Below are positions 32,490-40,363 of a DNA stretch of 64,000 bases, in pieces. The translations under genes were made by a program, and so were the position numbers. Source of the stretch: Rhodobacter sp. SGA-6-6. Lineage in GTDB: Bacteria > Pseudomonadota > Alphaproteobacteria > Rhodobacterales > Rhodobacteraceae. The stretch lies in contig NZ_JAAKGP010000006.1 in the NCBI RefSeq assembly GCF_011043545.1, positions 186,001-250,000 on the forward strand, written 5' to 3'. How positions within the stretch are numbered: the stretch's first letter is position 1; each line of letters starts with the position of its first letter. The notes beneath the pieces were generated by a model. That model was not told the origin of the DNA. It saw only the letters and a program-made list of their open reading frames with translations, and made no database searches.

Positions 32490-34316
32490 TCAGGCCTCCA
32501 GCTTCTCCAACTCGTCGATGAAGCCGGCGATCATGTTCAGGCCCTTGCCCCAGAACGCCGGGTCGGAAAGGTCCAGCCCGAAGGGCGCCAGCAGCTCCTT
32601 GTGGTGCTTCGACCCGCCCGCCTTCAGCATCTCGAAATACTTGGCCTGGAAGTCGGGCAGCCCGCCCTCGTAGGCCGCGTAAAGCGCGTTCACCAGCCCG
32701 TCGCCGAAGGCATAGGCATAGACGTAGAAGGGCGAGTGGACGAAGTGGGGGATATAGGCCCAGAAGGTCTCGTAGCCGTCCATGAACTCGAAGGCATCGC
32801 CCAGGCTCTGCGCCTGCACCGACATCCACAGCGCGTTGATGTCGTCCGGGGTCAACTCGCCCTCGGCCCGCGCGGCGTGCAGCTTGCACTCGAAATCGTA
32901 GAAGGCGATCTGGCGGACCACGGTGTTGATCATGTCCTCGACCTTGCCGGCCAGCAGGGTCTTCTTCTCGGCAGGAGTCTTCGCCGCCGCCAGCAGCCGC
33001 CGGAAGGTCAGCATCTCGCCGAAGACCGAGGCCGTTTCCGCCAGCGTCAAGGGCGTCGCGGACAGCAGTTCCCCCTGGCCCGCGGCCAGCACCTGATGCA
33101 CGCCATGCCCCAGCTCGTGCGCCAGCGTCATCACGTCGCGCGGCTTGCCGAGGTAGTTCAGCATCACATAGGGATGCACGGTGGTCACCGTGGGGTGCGC
33201 GAAGGCCCCGGGCGCCTTGCCCGGCTTCACCCCGGCGTCGATCCAGCCTTTCTGGAAGAACGGCCGGGCGATCTCGGCCATCTCGGGGGCGAAGGCGGCA
33301 TAGGCTTCCATCACCGTCTGCTCGGCACTGGCCCAGTCCACCGTCTTCGGCTGCTCGATCGGCAGCGGCGCGTTGCGGTCCCAGACCTGCAGCTTGTCCA
33401 GCCCCATCCATTTCGCCTTCAGCCGGTAGTAGCGGTGGCTCAGCTTCGGATAGGCGGCGACCACGGCGTTGCGCAGGGCCTCCACCACTTCCGGTTCCAC
33501 ATGGTTCGACAGGTGGCGGCCGTGCTGGGGCGAGGGCATCTTGCGCCAGCGGTCGTGGATCTCCTTCTCCTTCGCCAGCGTGTTATGGACGCGGGAGAAC
33601 AGCTTGATCTGCTTGCCGAAGCCCTCCGCCAGCGCCCGCGCCGCCGCCTCGCGCTTCGTGCGGTCGGCGTCGGTCAGCAGGTTCAGCGTCGCCTCCGGGT
33701 TTAGCGCCTCCTCCTCGCCCTTCACGCTGAACATCATCCCGGCTAGGGTTTCGTCGAACAGCTTGTTCCAGGCTGAAGCCCCCACCACCGACTCGTCGTG
33801 CAGGAACCGCTCCAACTCGTCCGACAGCTGGTGCGGCCGCATCGCCCGCAGCCGGTCGAAGACGGGCTTGTAGCGGGCGAGGTCGGCATTCGCGGCCAGC
33901 AGGCGGGCCAGATGGGCATCCTCCAGCCGGTTGAACTCCAGGCTCCAGAATACCAGCGGCGTGGTGGCGTCGGTGACGCGGCCCTCGGCATCGGCCATGA
34001 ACTTCGCCCGCTCGCTGTCCATGGTGTTCTGGTAGTAGCGCAGGCCGGCGAAGGACATGATCCGCCCGGCGGCGATGTCGATCTGCTCGTAGGCCTGCAC
34101 GGCGCCCAGCAGGCCCGCCGCGTCCAGCGTCGCCAGCTTGCCCTCGTAGGCGGCAGCGAAATCGGCGCAGGCCTTCTCCAGCCAATCCATGTCGGCCGCG
34201 AATTCCGGCGCGTCGGGGCCGGCGTAAAGGTCCGACAGGTCCCATTCCGGCAGGCGCCCGAAGCCCCCGGCCGAGCTGTTGGCGTCGAAGACGGGGCGGG
34301 GCAGGGGCAGGGTCAT
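32490..34316 (-). CDS. pepF: Oligoendopeptidase F (M3 family)
   Basis: A 608-residue zinc metallopeptidase. The HExxH motif is LAHELGHGVHQ with His400, Glu401 and His404, and the downstream Glu lies in LAETASVFGEM. The N-terminal half is the helical M3 domain. HSPFYVYAYAFGDGLVNALY near residue 540 is typical of the PepF/M3B group. It degrades oligopeptides of roughly 7-17 residues in the cytoplasm. The ATG at 34316 is supported by AGAGGATGTGCCG. It is divergent from the ATP-grasp gene of the Anbu cluster across about 220 bp. Confidence 0.9.
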   Translation of the reverse strand: MTLPLPRPVFDANSSAGGFGRLPEWDLSDLYAGPDAPEFAADMDWLEKACADFAAAYEGKLATLDAAGLLGAVQAYEQIDIAAGRIMSFAGLRYYQNTMDSERAKFMADAEGRVTDATTPLVFWSLEFNRLEDAHLARLLAANADLARYKPVFDRLRAMRPHQLSDELERFLHDESVVGASAWNKLFDETLAGMMFSVKGEEEALNPEATLNLLTDADRTKREAAARALAEGFGKQIKLFSRVHNTLAKEKEIHDRWRKMPSPQHGRHLSNHVEPEVVEALRNAVVAAYPKLSHRYYRLKAKWMGLDKLQVWDRNAPLPIEQPKTVDWASAEQTVMEAYAAFAPEMAEIARPFFQKGWIDAGVKPGKAPGAFAHPTVTTVHPYVMLNYLGKPRDVMTLAHELGHGVHQVLAAGQGELLSATPLTLAETASVFGEMLTFRRLLAAAKTPAEKKTLLAGKVEDMINTVVRQIAFYDFECKLHAARAEGELTPDDINALWMSVQAQSLGDAFEFMDGYETFWAYIPHFVHSPFYVYAYAFGDGLVNALYAAYEGGLPDFQAKYFEMLKAGGSKHHKELLAPFGLDLSDPAFWGKGLNMIAGFIDELEKLEA

Positions 34317-34415
34317 CGGCACATCCTCTTCTGGCTCTGCCGCCATCTAGGCCCGGCGATGCCCCGGCTTCAACCCCGCCCGCTTCACTTCCCCGGGGGC
34401 GCCGGCGGCGGGGAA

Positions 34416-34432
34416 TGCCCAAGGATTGGGCA
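34416..34432. promoter_or_regulatory. Inverted repeat in the pepF / ATP-grasp divergent region
   Basis: TGCCCAA-GGA-TTGGGCA is a perfect 7-bp inverted repeat near the middle of the 220-bp divergent region. It is flanked by a longer-range pair of CCCGGGGGC and GCCCCCGGG. A regulator site or an mRNA leader hairpin are both possible. Nothing else is recognised in this gap. Confidence 0.35.
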
Positions 34433-34536
34433 GTTGCGCAGCCCCCGGGCGGCAAATCGGGGCGTTCCGGCGCGGAAAGGGCTTTACCGGCACCGGGCGG
34501 GGCGGTTGGATGGGGAAAAGTGCAAGGGGGTTCGGG

Positions 34537-35967
34537 GTGGACAGCATCGGCAGGCGTGACGGCTTCGACGAGATGACCGGAACCGGCGGCGATCTGCGAC
34601 AACCCTATGCCCGGCTGCAGGACTGGGTGCAGGCGATGCCGGTCGAACTCCGCTCCCTGAAGCAGGCCGAGGCCGAGGCCTTGTTCCGCCGCATCGGCAT
34701 CACCTTCGCGGTCTATGGCGAGGGCGGCGACCCCGACCGGCTGATCCCCTTCGACATGTTCCCCCGCGTCTTCTCCGCCGCCGAATGGGCAAGGCTGGAG
34801 CGCGGCATCAAGCAGCGGGCGCGGGCGCTGAACGCCTTCCTCGTCGATGTCTACGGCCGGGGCGAGATCGTGCGGGCCGGGCGCATCCCCTCGCGGCTGG
34901 TCTACCGGAACGAGGCCTACGAGAAGGAAGTGGCGGGCTTCGTGCCGCCGAAGGGGGTCTATTCCCACATCGTCGGCATCGACATCGTGCGCACCGGGCC
35001 GGACCGTTTCCATGTGCTGGAGGACAACTGCCGCACGCCGAGCGGCGTCAGCTACATGCTGGAGAGCCGCGAGATCATGATGCGGATGTTCCCGGACCTG
35101 TTCCGGGAAAACCGGATCGAGCCGGTGGACAATTACTCCGAGGTGCTGCGCCGGACACTCGCCTCGGTCGCGCCGCTGAAATGCGACGGCGATCCGAACG
35201 TGGTGATCCTGACGCCCGGCCATTACAATTCCGCCTACTACGAGCATTCCCTGCTGGCCGACCTGATGGGGGTGGACCTGGTCGAGGGGCAGGACCTGTT
35301 CGTCGAGGGCGAATACGTCTACGCCCGCACCACCGAGGGGCCGAAGCGGGTGGACGTGATCTACCGCCGGATCGACGATGCCTTCCTCGATCCGCTGTGC
35401 TTCCGCCCCGACAGCATGGTGGGCGTGCCGGGGCTGATGGATGTCTACCGTTCGGGCGGCGTTTCGATCTGCTCGGCCCCCGGGGCGGGGGTGGCGGACG
35501 ACAAGGCTGTCTATACCTATGTGCCCGAGATGGTGCGGTTCTACCTGGGCGAGGAGCCGCTCTTGGAGAACGTGCAGACCTGGCAATGCGGCAAGGCGGA
35601 GGACCTGGCCTATGTGCTGGACCGCCTGCCCGAACTGGTGGTGAAGGAGGTCCATGGCTCCGGCGGCTACGGGATGCTGGTGGGCCCGAAGGCCAGCCGC
35701 GAGGAGGTTGAGCGGTTCCGGGCGCTGCTGACGGCCGACCCGGGCAACTACATCGCCCAGCCGACGCTGGCCCTGTCCACCGTGCCGACCTTCGTCGAGG
35801 AAGGCGTGGCGCCGCGCCATGTCGACCTGCGGCCCTATTGCCTGGTGGGCGAACGGATCGAACTGGTGCCCGGCGGGCTGACCCGGGTGGCGCTGAAGGA
35901 GGGATCGCTGGTCGTGAACTCCTCGCAGGGCGGCGGCGTCAAGGACACCTGGGTGCTGGCGGAATGA
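34537..35967 (+). CDS. Circularly permuted ATP-grasp protein (DUF404/DUF407 type)
   Basis: A 476-residue protein of the circularly permuted ATP-grasp type. Recognisable blocks are FRRIGITFAVYG, RLIPFDMFPRVFSAAEW, GIDIVRTGPDRFHVLEDNCRTPSGVSYMLESR, VILTPGHYNSAYYEHSLLADLMGVDLVEGQDL and VVKEVHGSGGYGMLVGP. The family is predicted to form amide or peptide-like bonds using ATP, and the product is unknown. The GTG at 34537 is chosen because AAGGGGGTTCGGG precedes it and the length is normal. An in-frame ATG at 34510 would add nine residues. It heads a same-strand cluster with alpha-E, transglutaminase-like and Anbu genes. Confidence 0.87.
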   Translation: MDSIGRRDGFDEMTGTGGDLRQPYARLQDWVQAMPVELRSLKQAEAEALFRRIGITFAVYGEGGDPDRLIPFDMFPRVFSAAEWARLERGIKQRARALNAFLVDVYGRGEIVRAGRIPSRLVYRNEAYEKEVAGFVPPKGVYSHIVGIDIVRTGPDRFHVLEDNCRTPSGVSYMLESREIMMRMFPDLFRENRIEPVDNYSEVLRRTLASVAPLKCDGDPNVVILTPGHYNSAYYEHSLLADLMGVDLVEGQDLFVEGEYVYARTTEGPKRVDVIYRRIDDAFLDPLCFRPDSMVGVPGLMDVYRSGGVSICSAPGAGVADDKAVYTYVPEMVRFYLGEEPLLENVQTWQCGKAEDLAYVLDRLPELVVKEVHGSGGYGMLVGPKASREEVERFRALLTADPGNYIAQPTLALSTVPTFVEEGVAPRHVDLRPYCLVGERIELVPGGLTRVALKEGSLVVNSSQGGGVKDTWVLAE

Positions 35968-35972
35968 TGGCA

Positions 35973-35993
35973 CGATTTTTCGGCGAAAAATCG
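35973..35993. repeat. TTTTTCG-N-CGAAAAA palindrome between ATP-grasp and alpha-E genes
   Basis: CGATTTTTCG and CGAAAAATCG flank a single G as perfect 10-base arms. It begins five bases after the ATP-grasp stop and 27 bases before the alpha-E start, in the only gap between these two genes. Confidence 0.85.
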
Positions 35994-36019
35994 GGGGTTT
36001 GCGTGAGGGGTGATCTGCA

Positions 36020-36970
36020 ATGCTGAGCCGGACGGCCGAGAACCTCTACTGGATCGCCCGCTACATGGAGCGCGCCGACACCGCCGCCCGGCTGCTGGAG
36101 GTGGGCAGCCGGATCAGCCTGATCCCCACCGCCCACGGCTACCGCAGCGAATGGGACAGCCTGTTGCAGGCCACCGGCATGGCCGCCGGCTTCGCGGCCA
36201 AATACGGCGACCCGGTGCAGCGCAACCTGGAAAGCTGGCTGTTCTTCGACCGCGACAACCCTTCCTCGGTCGCCAGCTGCATCACCGCCGCGCGCGAGAA
36301 CGGGCGGATCGTCCGCACGGCATTGACCACCCAAGTCTGGGATGCGCTGAACACCGCCTTCCAGGAGTTGAAGCAGCTGGAGCGGGAGGAGCGTTCCCGG
36401 CTGGACCTCAGCCGCCTGACCGACTGGGTGATGCGCCATGCCGCCATGCTGCGCGGCGCCATCGACGCCACGCTCTTGCGCAACGACGGCTTCAACTTCC
36501 TGAACATCGGCTATTACCTGGAGCGCGGCGACAACACCGCCCGGCTGCTGGACGTGAAATACTATGTCCTGCTGCCGCGGGTGGAATTCGTCGGCTCCGG
36601 TCTCGACAACTACCAGTGGACCACGCTTCTGCGCGCGATGGGGGCGCACCGGGCCTTCCACTGGGCCTATGGCGGCGAGGTGACGGCGGCGAAGATCGCG
36701 CATTTCCTGATCCTGAACCCGCAGAGCCCGCGCTCGCTGATCACCTGCGTCGGCGGCATCGCCAACCACCTGGCCCGCATCGCCAAGGCCTATGGCCGCG
36801 AGACCCCGGTGCAGGCGCGGGCCGGCGACATGCTGGCCGGGCTGGAGGGCGAGACGGTGGAGCGGGTCTTCGAGGAGGGCCTGCACGAATACCTGACCCG
36901 CTTCATCGGCGAGGCCGCGGCCCTGGGCCATGCGGTGCACGAGGCCTATTTCAGCGGGGAGATGCGCTGA
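36020..36970 (+). CDS. Alpha-E domain protein (DUF403)
   Basis: A 316-residue, mostly helical protein that begins MLSRTAENLYWIARYMERADTAARLLEV, the unmistakable opening of the alpha-E (DUF403) family. LNIGYYLERGDNTARLLDVKYYVLLP and NQQ-like helical repeats follow. No catalytic residues are known for the family. It regularly accompanies circularly permuted ATP-grasp and transglutaminase-like proteins and may act as their partner or scaffold, which is a published prediction rather than a shown function. It ends in a one-base overlap (TGATG) with the transglutaminase-like gene. Confidence 0.9.
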   Translation: MLSRTAENLYWIARYMERADTAARLLEVGSRISLIPTAHGYRSEWDSLLQATGMAAGFAAKYGDPVQRNLESWLFFDRDNPSSVASCITAARENGRIVRTALTTQVWDALNTAFQELKQLEREERSRLDLSRLTDWVMRHAAMLRGAIDATLLRNDGFNFLNIGYYLERGDNTARLLDVKYYVLLPRVEFVGSGLDNYQWTTLLRAMGAHRAFHWAYGGEVTAAKIAHFLILNPQSPRSLITCVGGIANHLARIAKAYGRETPVQARAGDMLAGLEGETVERVFEEGLHEYLTRFIGEAAALGHAVHEAYFSGEMR

Positions 36971-37779
36971 TGCTGCTGCACGTCGACCACGTCACCACCT
37001 ACCGCTACGAGGCGCCGGTGCGCTCGGCGGTGCAGAGCCACCGGCTGACGCCCTCGCTTTGCGAGGGGCAGCGGGTGCTGGACTGGGAGGTGACGGTGAC
37101 CGGCGGCACCCCGGGGGCGGGGTTCCGCGACGGGGCGGGGGATTTCGTGCAGGGCTGGACGGTGGCCGGGCCGGTCTCGGAGATCGCGGTGACGGTGCGG
37201 GGCAGGGTGGAGACCCGCGACACCGCCGGCGTGCTGCGCGGCCTGCGCGAAAGCGTGCCGCCGGAGGCTTATTTGCGCGAAACCCCGGCGACGGCGCTGG
37301 ACCGGGGCCTGCGCGACCTGGCGCTGTCGGTGCAGGCCGCGGACCGGCTGGACCTCTGCCACCAGCTGGCGGGCGCGGTGGCCGGCGCCATCGCCTATGC
37401 GCCGGGCGCGACCCATGCCCATACCACCGCGGCCGAGGCGCTGGCCCTGGCCGAGGGGGTCTGCCAGGACCACGCCCATGCCCTGATCGCCTGCGCCCGG
37501 GCGCAGGACATCCCGGCGCGCTACGTTTCGGGTTATCTCTTCGCCGATGCCGAGGGCGCGGCGCAGGAGGCGGCCCATGCCTGGGCCGAGCTGCATGTGC
37601 CCGGCCTCGGCTGGGTCGGCTTCGATCCGGCCAACCGCTGCTGCCCGGACGCACGCTACATCCGCCTCGGCTCGGGCTTCGACGCGCAGGCGGCAGCGCC
37701 GATCCGCGGCATCGCCCGCGGGCCCGCGGGGCGGGAGGCGCTGGACGTGCGGGTCGCGGTGCTGACGGGAGAGCAATAG
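36970..37779 (+). CDS. Transglutaminase-like cysteine protein (N-terminal bacterial transglutaminase type)
   Basis: A 269-residue protein. The N-terminal beta domain (about residues 1-90; MLLHVDHVTTYRYEAPVRSAVQSHRLTP) is the bacterial transglutaminase-like N-terminal region. The catalytic domain holds Cys165 in EGVCQDHAHA, His203 in HAWAELHV and Asp219 in FDPAN, a complete triad. No signal peptide is present, so it is probably cytoplasmic. The fold can hydrolyse or transfer amide bonds. The start is fixed by the TGATG overlap with the alpha-E gene. With the ATP-grasp, alpha-E and Anbu genes it may make and break a peptide-like tag, which is inference. Confidence 0.9.
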   Translation: MLLHVDHVTTYRYEAPVRSAVQSHRLTPSLCEGQRVLDWEVTVTGGTPGAGFRDGAGDFVQGWTVAGPVSEIAVTVRGRVETRDTAGVLRGLRESVPPEAYLRETPATALDRGLRDLALSVQAADRLDLCHQLAGAVAGAIAYAPGATHAHTTAAEALALAEGVCQDHAHALIACARAQDIPARYVSGYLFADAEGAAQEAAHAWAELHVPGLGWVGFDPANRCCPDARYIRLGSGFDAQAAAPIRGIARGPAGREALDVRVAVLTGEQ

Positions 37780-37903
37780 TGGCCGCGGCGCGCGCGCTTT
37801 GGCGGAAACCGCGGCGGAAACGGCGGGCCCGGGGCTTTTCAGGCCCGGCCCCAGCCGCTAGCAAGGGGCCGCGCGGGGGAATCCCGCCGGACCGGGAGGC
37901 GAC

Positions 37904-38626
37904 ATGACCTATTGCGTGGGACTTCTTCTGAACGCCGGCATCGTCTGCCTGTCGGACACCCGCACCAATGCCGGGCTGGACAACATCTCGACCTACCGCA
38001 AGATGTTCACCTTCGAGGACCCGGGCGAGCGCGTCATCGTCATCATGACCGCGGGCAGCCTCTCGGTCAGCCAGACCACGCTGGCGCAGCTGCGCGAGGC
38101 GATCGAGGCACCGGACGCGACCGAGGAGACCAGCATCATGCTGGCCCCGACCCTGCTGCAGGTGGCTGGGATCGTCGGCAACCGGCTGGCGGCGGTGCGC
38201 GAGGAGATCGACCACAAGCTCTCGGCCAGCCAGGGCGCCAGCGCCAGCATGATCGTCGCCGGCCAGCGCCGGGGCGGGGCGATGCGGCTGTTCCTGATCT
38301 ACCCCGAGGGCAATTTCATCGAGGCGACCGAGGACACCCCCTTCCTGCAGATCGGCGAGCACAAATACGGCAAGCCGATCCTCGACCGGGTGGTGCGGCC
38401 GGACACCAGCCTCGCCGATGCGCAGAAGGCGGTGCTGCTGTCGATGGATTCGACGCTGCGGTCGAACCTGTCGGTGGGGATGCCGCTCGACCTCTGCGTG
38501 ATCGAGCGCGACGCCTGCCGCGTCGGCCACCGCCGCCGGATCGAGGCCGGCGACCCGCAGTTCCGCGCCATGTCCGAGGCCTGGTCGAACGCGCTGCGCG
38601 AGGGGTTCGCGCGGATCTCGGTCTGA
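37904..38626 (+). CDS. Anbu-type proteasome homologue (ancestral beta subunit family)
   Basis: A 240-residue Ntn-hydrolase of the proteasome/HslV superfamily. The sequence begins MTYCVGLLLNAGIVCLSDTR. Once Met is removed, Thr2 would be the N-terminal nucleophile, with Asp18 and Lys33 (YRKMF) placed like the D17/K33 residues of proteasome beta subunits, and TAGSLS supplying the conserved Gly. No N-terminal propeptide is seen. Anbu proteins are known to co-occur with ATP-grasp, alpha-E and transglutaminase genes, and their substrate is unknown to me. No ATPase partner gene is nearby. A 124-bp gap separates it from the transglutaminase gene. ACCGGGAGGCGAC gives a ribosome binding site. Confidence 0.9.
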   Translation: MTYCVGLLLNAGIVCLSDTRTNAGLDNISTYRKMFTFEDPGERVIVIMTAGSLSVSQTTLAQLREAIEAPDATEETSIMLAPTLLQVAGIVGNRLAAVREEIDHKLSASQGASASMIVAGQRRGGAMRLFLIYPEGNFIEATEDTPFLQIGEHKYGKPILDRVVRPDTSLADAQKAVLLSMDSTLRSNLSVGMPLDLCVIERDACRVGHRRRIEAGDPQFRAMSEAWSNALREGFARISV

Positions 38627-38722
38627 CCGGCGGGCCTTGGCCGGCGAAAGGTGCGGATTGTCGCAGGGGGCTGGTCAGCGCCCGCCGCGCGGCCTAGAGT
38701 TTCCGGCGACAAGGAGAAGCCG

Positions 38723-39034
38723 ATGCCCGCATTGATCCGCCTCTACATCCAGTCCGTGGCGATCGGCTTCGCGATCTCGGCCGGCTTCGCCGTGCTCTTG
38801 GTCTGGCAGGACGTGATGGGGATCGGCCGGCTGGTGCTGGCCTCGCCGCAGGGCTGGATCGCGGCGCTGATGCTGTTCGTCTTCAACGGCATCATCTTCG
38901 CCGGCGTCCAGTTCGGCCTGCGGGTGATGCTGATGGCCGAGGACGAGGGCCCCAAGGGCGGACTGCGCCAGCACGACGCGGCGGTGCCCGCGCCGGTTCC
39001 CGTGCGGGTGGAGGCCCGCGGCGCGCGGCGCTGA
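38723..39034 (+). CDS. Small membrane protein of unknown function
   Basis: A 103-residue protein with two membrane helices (about residues 6-28, SVAIGFAISAGFAVLLVW, and 42-66, GWIAALMLFVFNGIIFAGVQF) and a polar C-terminal tail rich in Pro, Val and Arg. AAGGAGAAGCCG directly before the ATG at 38723 is a strong ribosome binding site, which supports it as a real gene. It lies about 96 bp after the Anbu gene in the same direction. I do not recognise a family beyond its resemblance to short conserved Rhodobacteraceae membrane proteins. A role with the Anbu cluster is possible only by position. Confidence 0.75.
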   Translation: MPALIRLYIQSVAIGFAISAGFAVLLVWQDVMGIGRLVLASPQGWIAALMLFVFNGIIFAGVQFGLRVMLMAEDEGPKGGLRQHDAAVPAPVPVRVEARGARR

Positions 39035-39233
39035 CGCGCCTTCCGATCACGCATTGCGAACTCCGGTTGCAGGCGGCGGCGTCTTCGTGAACCCGTGCCC
39101 GCCCCGATGGGCGGTCCGCCGACCGGGTCCGGCCTCCGCCGCTTCTTCCCCTTGGCATTCCCCCCGCGGGATGAGTTGTTGCCCCCGGTAACGATGGGCC
39201 GGCGCCCGAGGTGCCGGCAAAGGGGGATGCGTC

Positions 39234-40115
39234 ATGGACCTGCAACTGCTGAGAACCTTCCTTGAAGTCGCCGCCACCGGCTCTTTCGGCGCCGCGGCGG
39301 GGCGGCTTTTCGTCACCCAGTCGGCGGTCTCGCTGCGGGTCCACCGGCTGGAGGAACAGCTCGGCCGCCCGTTGTTCGAGCGCGGCAAGGGCGGCGTCGC
39401 CCTGACCCCGGCGGGGCGCGAGTTCCGCGGCTTCGCCACCGCGATCCTGCGCAACTGGGAACAGGCGCGGCAGCGGGTCAGCGCGCTGGACGGGATGCCG
39501 CTCGCGCTGGCGGTGGGGGCGCAGCCCTCGCTCTGGCCGCGCTTCGGCTTCGGCTGGCTGGACCGGCTGCGCGCCGCCCTGCCCGAGGTGGCGATCCGGG
39601 CCGAGATGGCGCGGCCCGAGGCGCTGACCGACCTGCTGCTGTCCGGCGCGCTGCAGGCGGTGCTCAGCTACGATCCGGTCACCCGCCCCGGCCTCGCCAA
39701 CGAACGGCTGATGGAAGACCATCTGGTGCTGGTCAGCCCTTGGGAGGACACCGCCGTGGACGGGCTGGCCGGCCGCTATGCGCTGATCGACTGGGGGCCG
39801 GAGTTCCGCCGCTTCCACGACGATGCGCTGCCCGGCCTGGCCGAGCCGCAGCTGGTGCTGGGGATGGGCACGCTGGCCGCCTGGTATCTGCGCAACCGGC
39901 CCCTCGCCGCCTTCCTGCCGGCGCGCTACACCCGGAAGCCGATCGCCGAGGGGACGCTGTTCCTGGTGAAGGACGCCCCCACCTTCACCCACACCGCCTG
40001 GGCCACCTGGCGCGAGGACATGGATCAGCAGATGCGCGATGTTGCCTCCCGGACACTCCTCGAGGCCGTCGCGAAGGCCGAGGGCGAGACCGCCGAGGTG
40101 CTGGACCAGCTCTGA
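39234..40115 (+). CDS. LysR-family transcriptional regulator
   Basis: A 293-residue regulator. The N-terminal winged helix-turn-helix is clear (LLRTFLEVAATGSFGAAAGRLFVTQSAVSLRVHRLEEQLGRPLFERGKGGVALTPAG, about residues 5-62). A linker helix and a divergent periplasmic-binding-type effector domain follow. The ATG at 39234 follows CAAAGGGGGATGCGTC. The 200-bp region before it shows no gene. It reads toward a DUF481 outer-membrane gene 250 bp downstream, but a strong terminator separates them. The regulated gene is not evident, and the nearby palindrome at 40243 is one candidate target site. Confidence 0.88.
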   Translation: MDLQLLRTFLEVAATGSFGAAAGRLFVTQSAVSLRVHRLEEQLGRPLFERGKGGVALTPAGREFRGFATAILRNWEQARQRVSALDGMPLALAVGAQPSLWPRFGFGWLDRLRAALPEVAIRAEMARPEALTDLLLSGALQAVLSYDPVTRPGLANERLMEDHLVLVSPWEDTAVDGLAGRYALIDWGPEFRRFHDDALPGLAEPQLVLGMGTLAAWYLRNRPLAAFLPARYTRKPIAEGTLFLVKDAPTFTHTAWATWREDMDQQMRDVASRTLLEAVAKAEGETAEVLDQL

Positions 40116-40121
40116 CCCCTC

Positions 40122-40208
40122 CGCGGCGGGGCCGGCCCCGCCGCGCAACCCGCCCGTTTTCCTGCACAATGTGCCGCACCCCCTGCCGCCCGCCGCGGCA
40201 GGGGGTTT
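40122..40208 (+). terminator. Intrinsic terminator region after the LysR gene
   Basis: Two hairpins follow the LysR stop. CGCGGCGGGGCC/GGCCCCGCCGCG (40122-40145) is a perfect 12-bp palindrome. CCCCCTGCCG/CGGCAGGGGG (40179-40205) has a 10-bp stem with a 7-base loop and is followed by TTTCGCTT. The second is the likely termination point. Confidence 0.75.
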
Positions 40209-40242
40209 CGCTTGCGGATTTCAAGGGGCGCAGGTCACGAGA

Positions 40243-40267
40243 AATACTTGAGACCGTCTCAAGTATT
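40243..40267. promoter_or_regulatory. Perfect AT-rich palindrome upstream of the DUF481 gene
   Basis: AATACTTGAGA-CCG-TCTCAAGTATT has perfect 11-bp arms and stands out by its AT richness in a GC-rich region. It lies 97-121 bases before the start codon of the DUF481 gene and is followed by CCAAATTTTTCTT. Operator, promoter-overlapping dyad and leader hairpin are all possible. Its AT-rich stem makes a classical terminator less likely. Confidence 0.6.
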
Positions 40268-40363
40268 CCAAATTTTTCTTCGTCGGATCATGGCCTTACC
40301 TCTTGCCTCACGAAAGCGGCGCCGCTGCCTGGCTCGCTGATGATGAGTGAAAGGAATGACGAG

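Noticed and set aside
36010-37779. Apparent alpha-E/transglutaminase fusion in one frame
   Set aside because: The first part is the alpha-E gene read in the wrong frame. The real genes are separate and overlap by one base at 36970.
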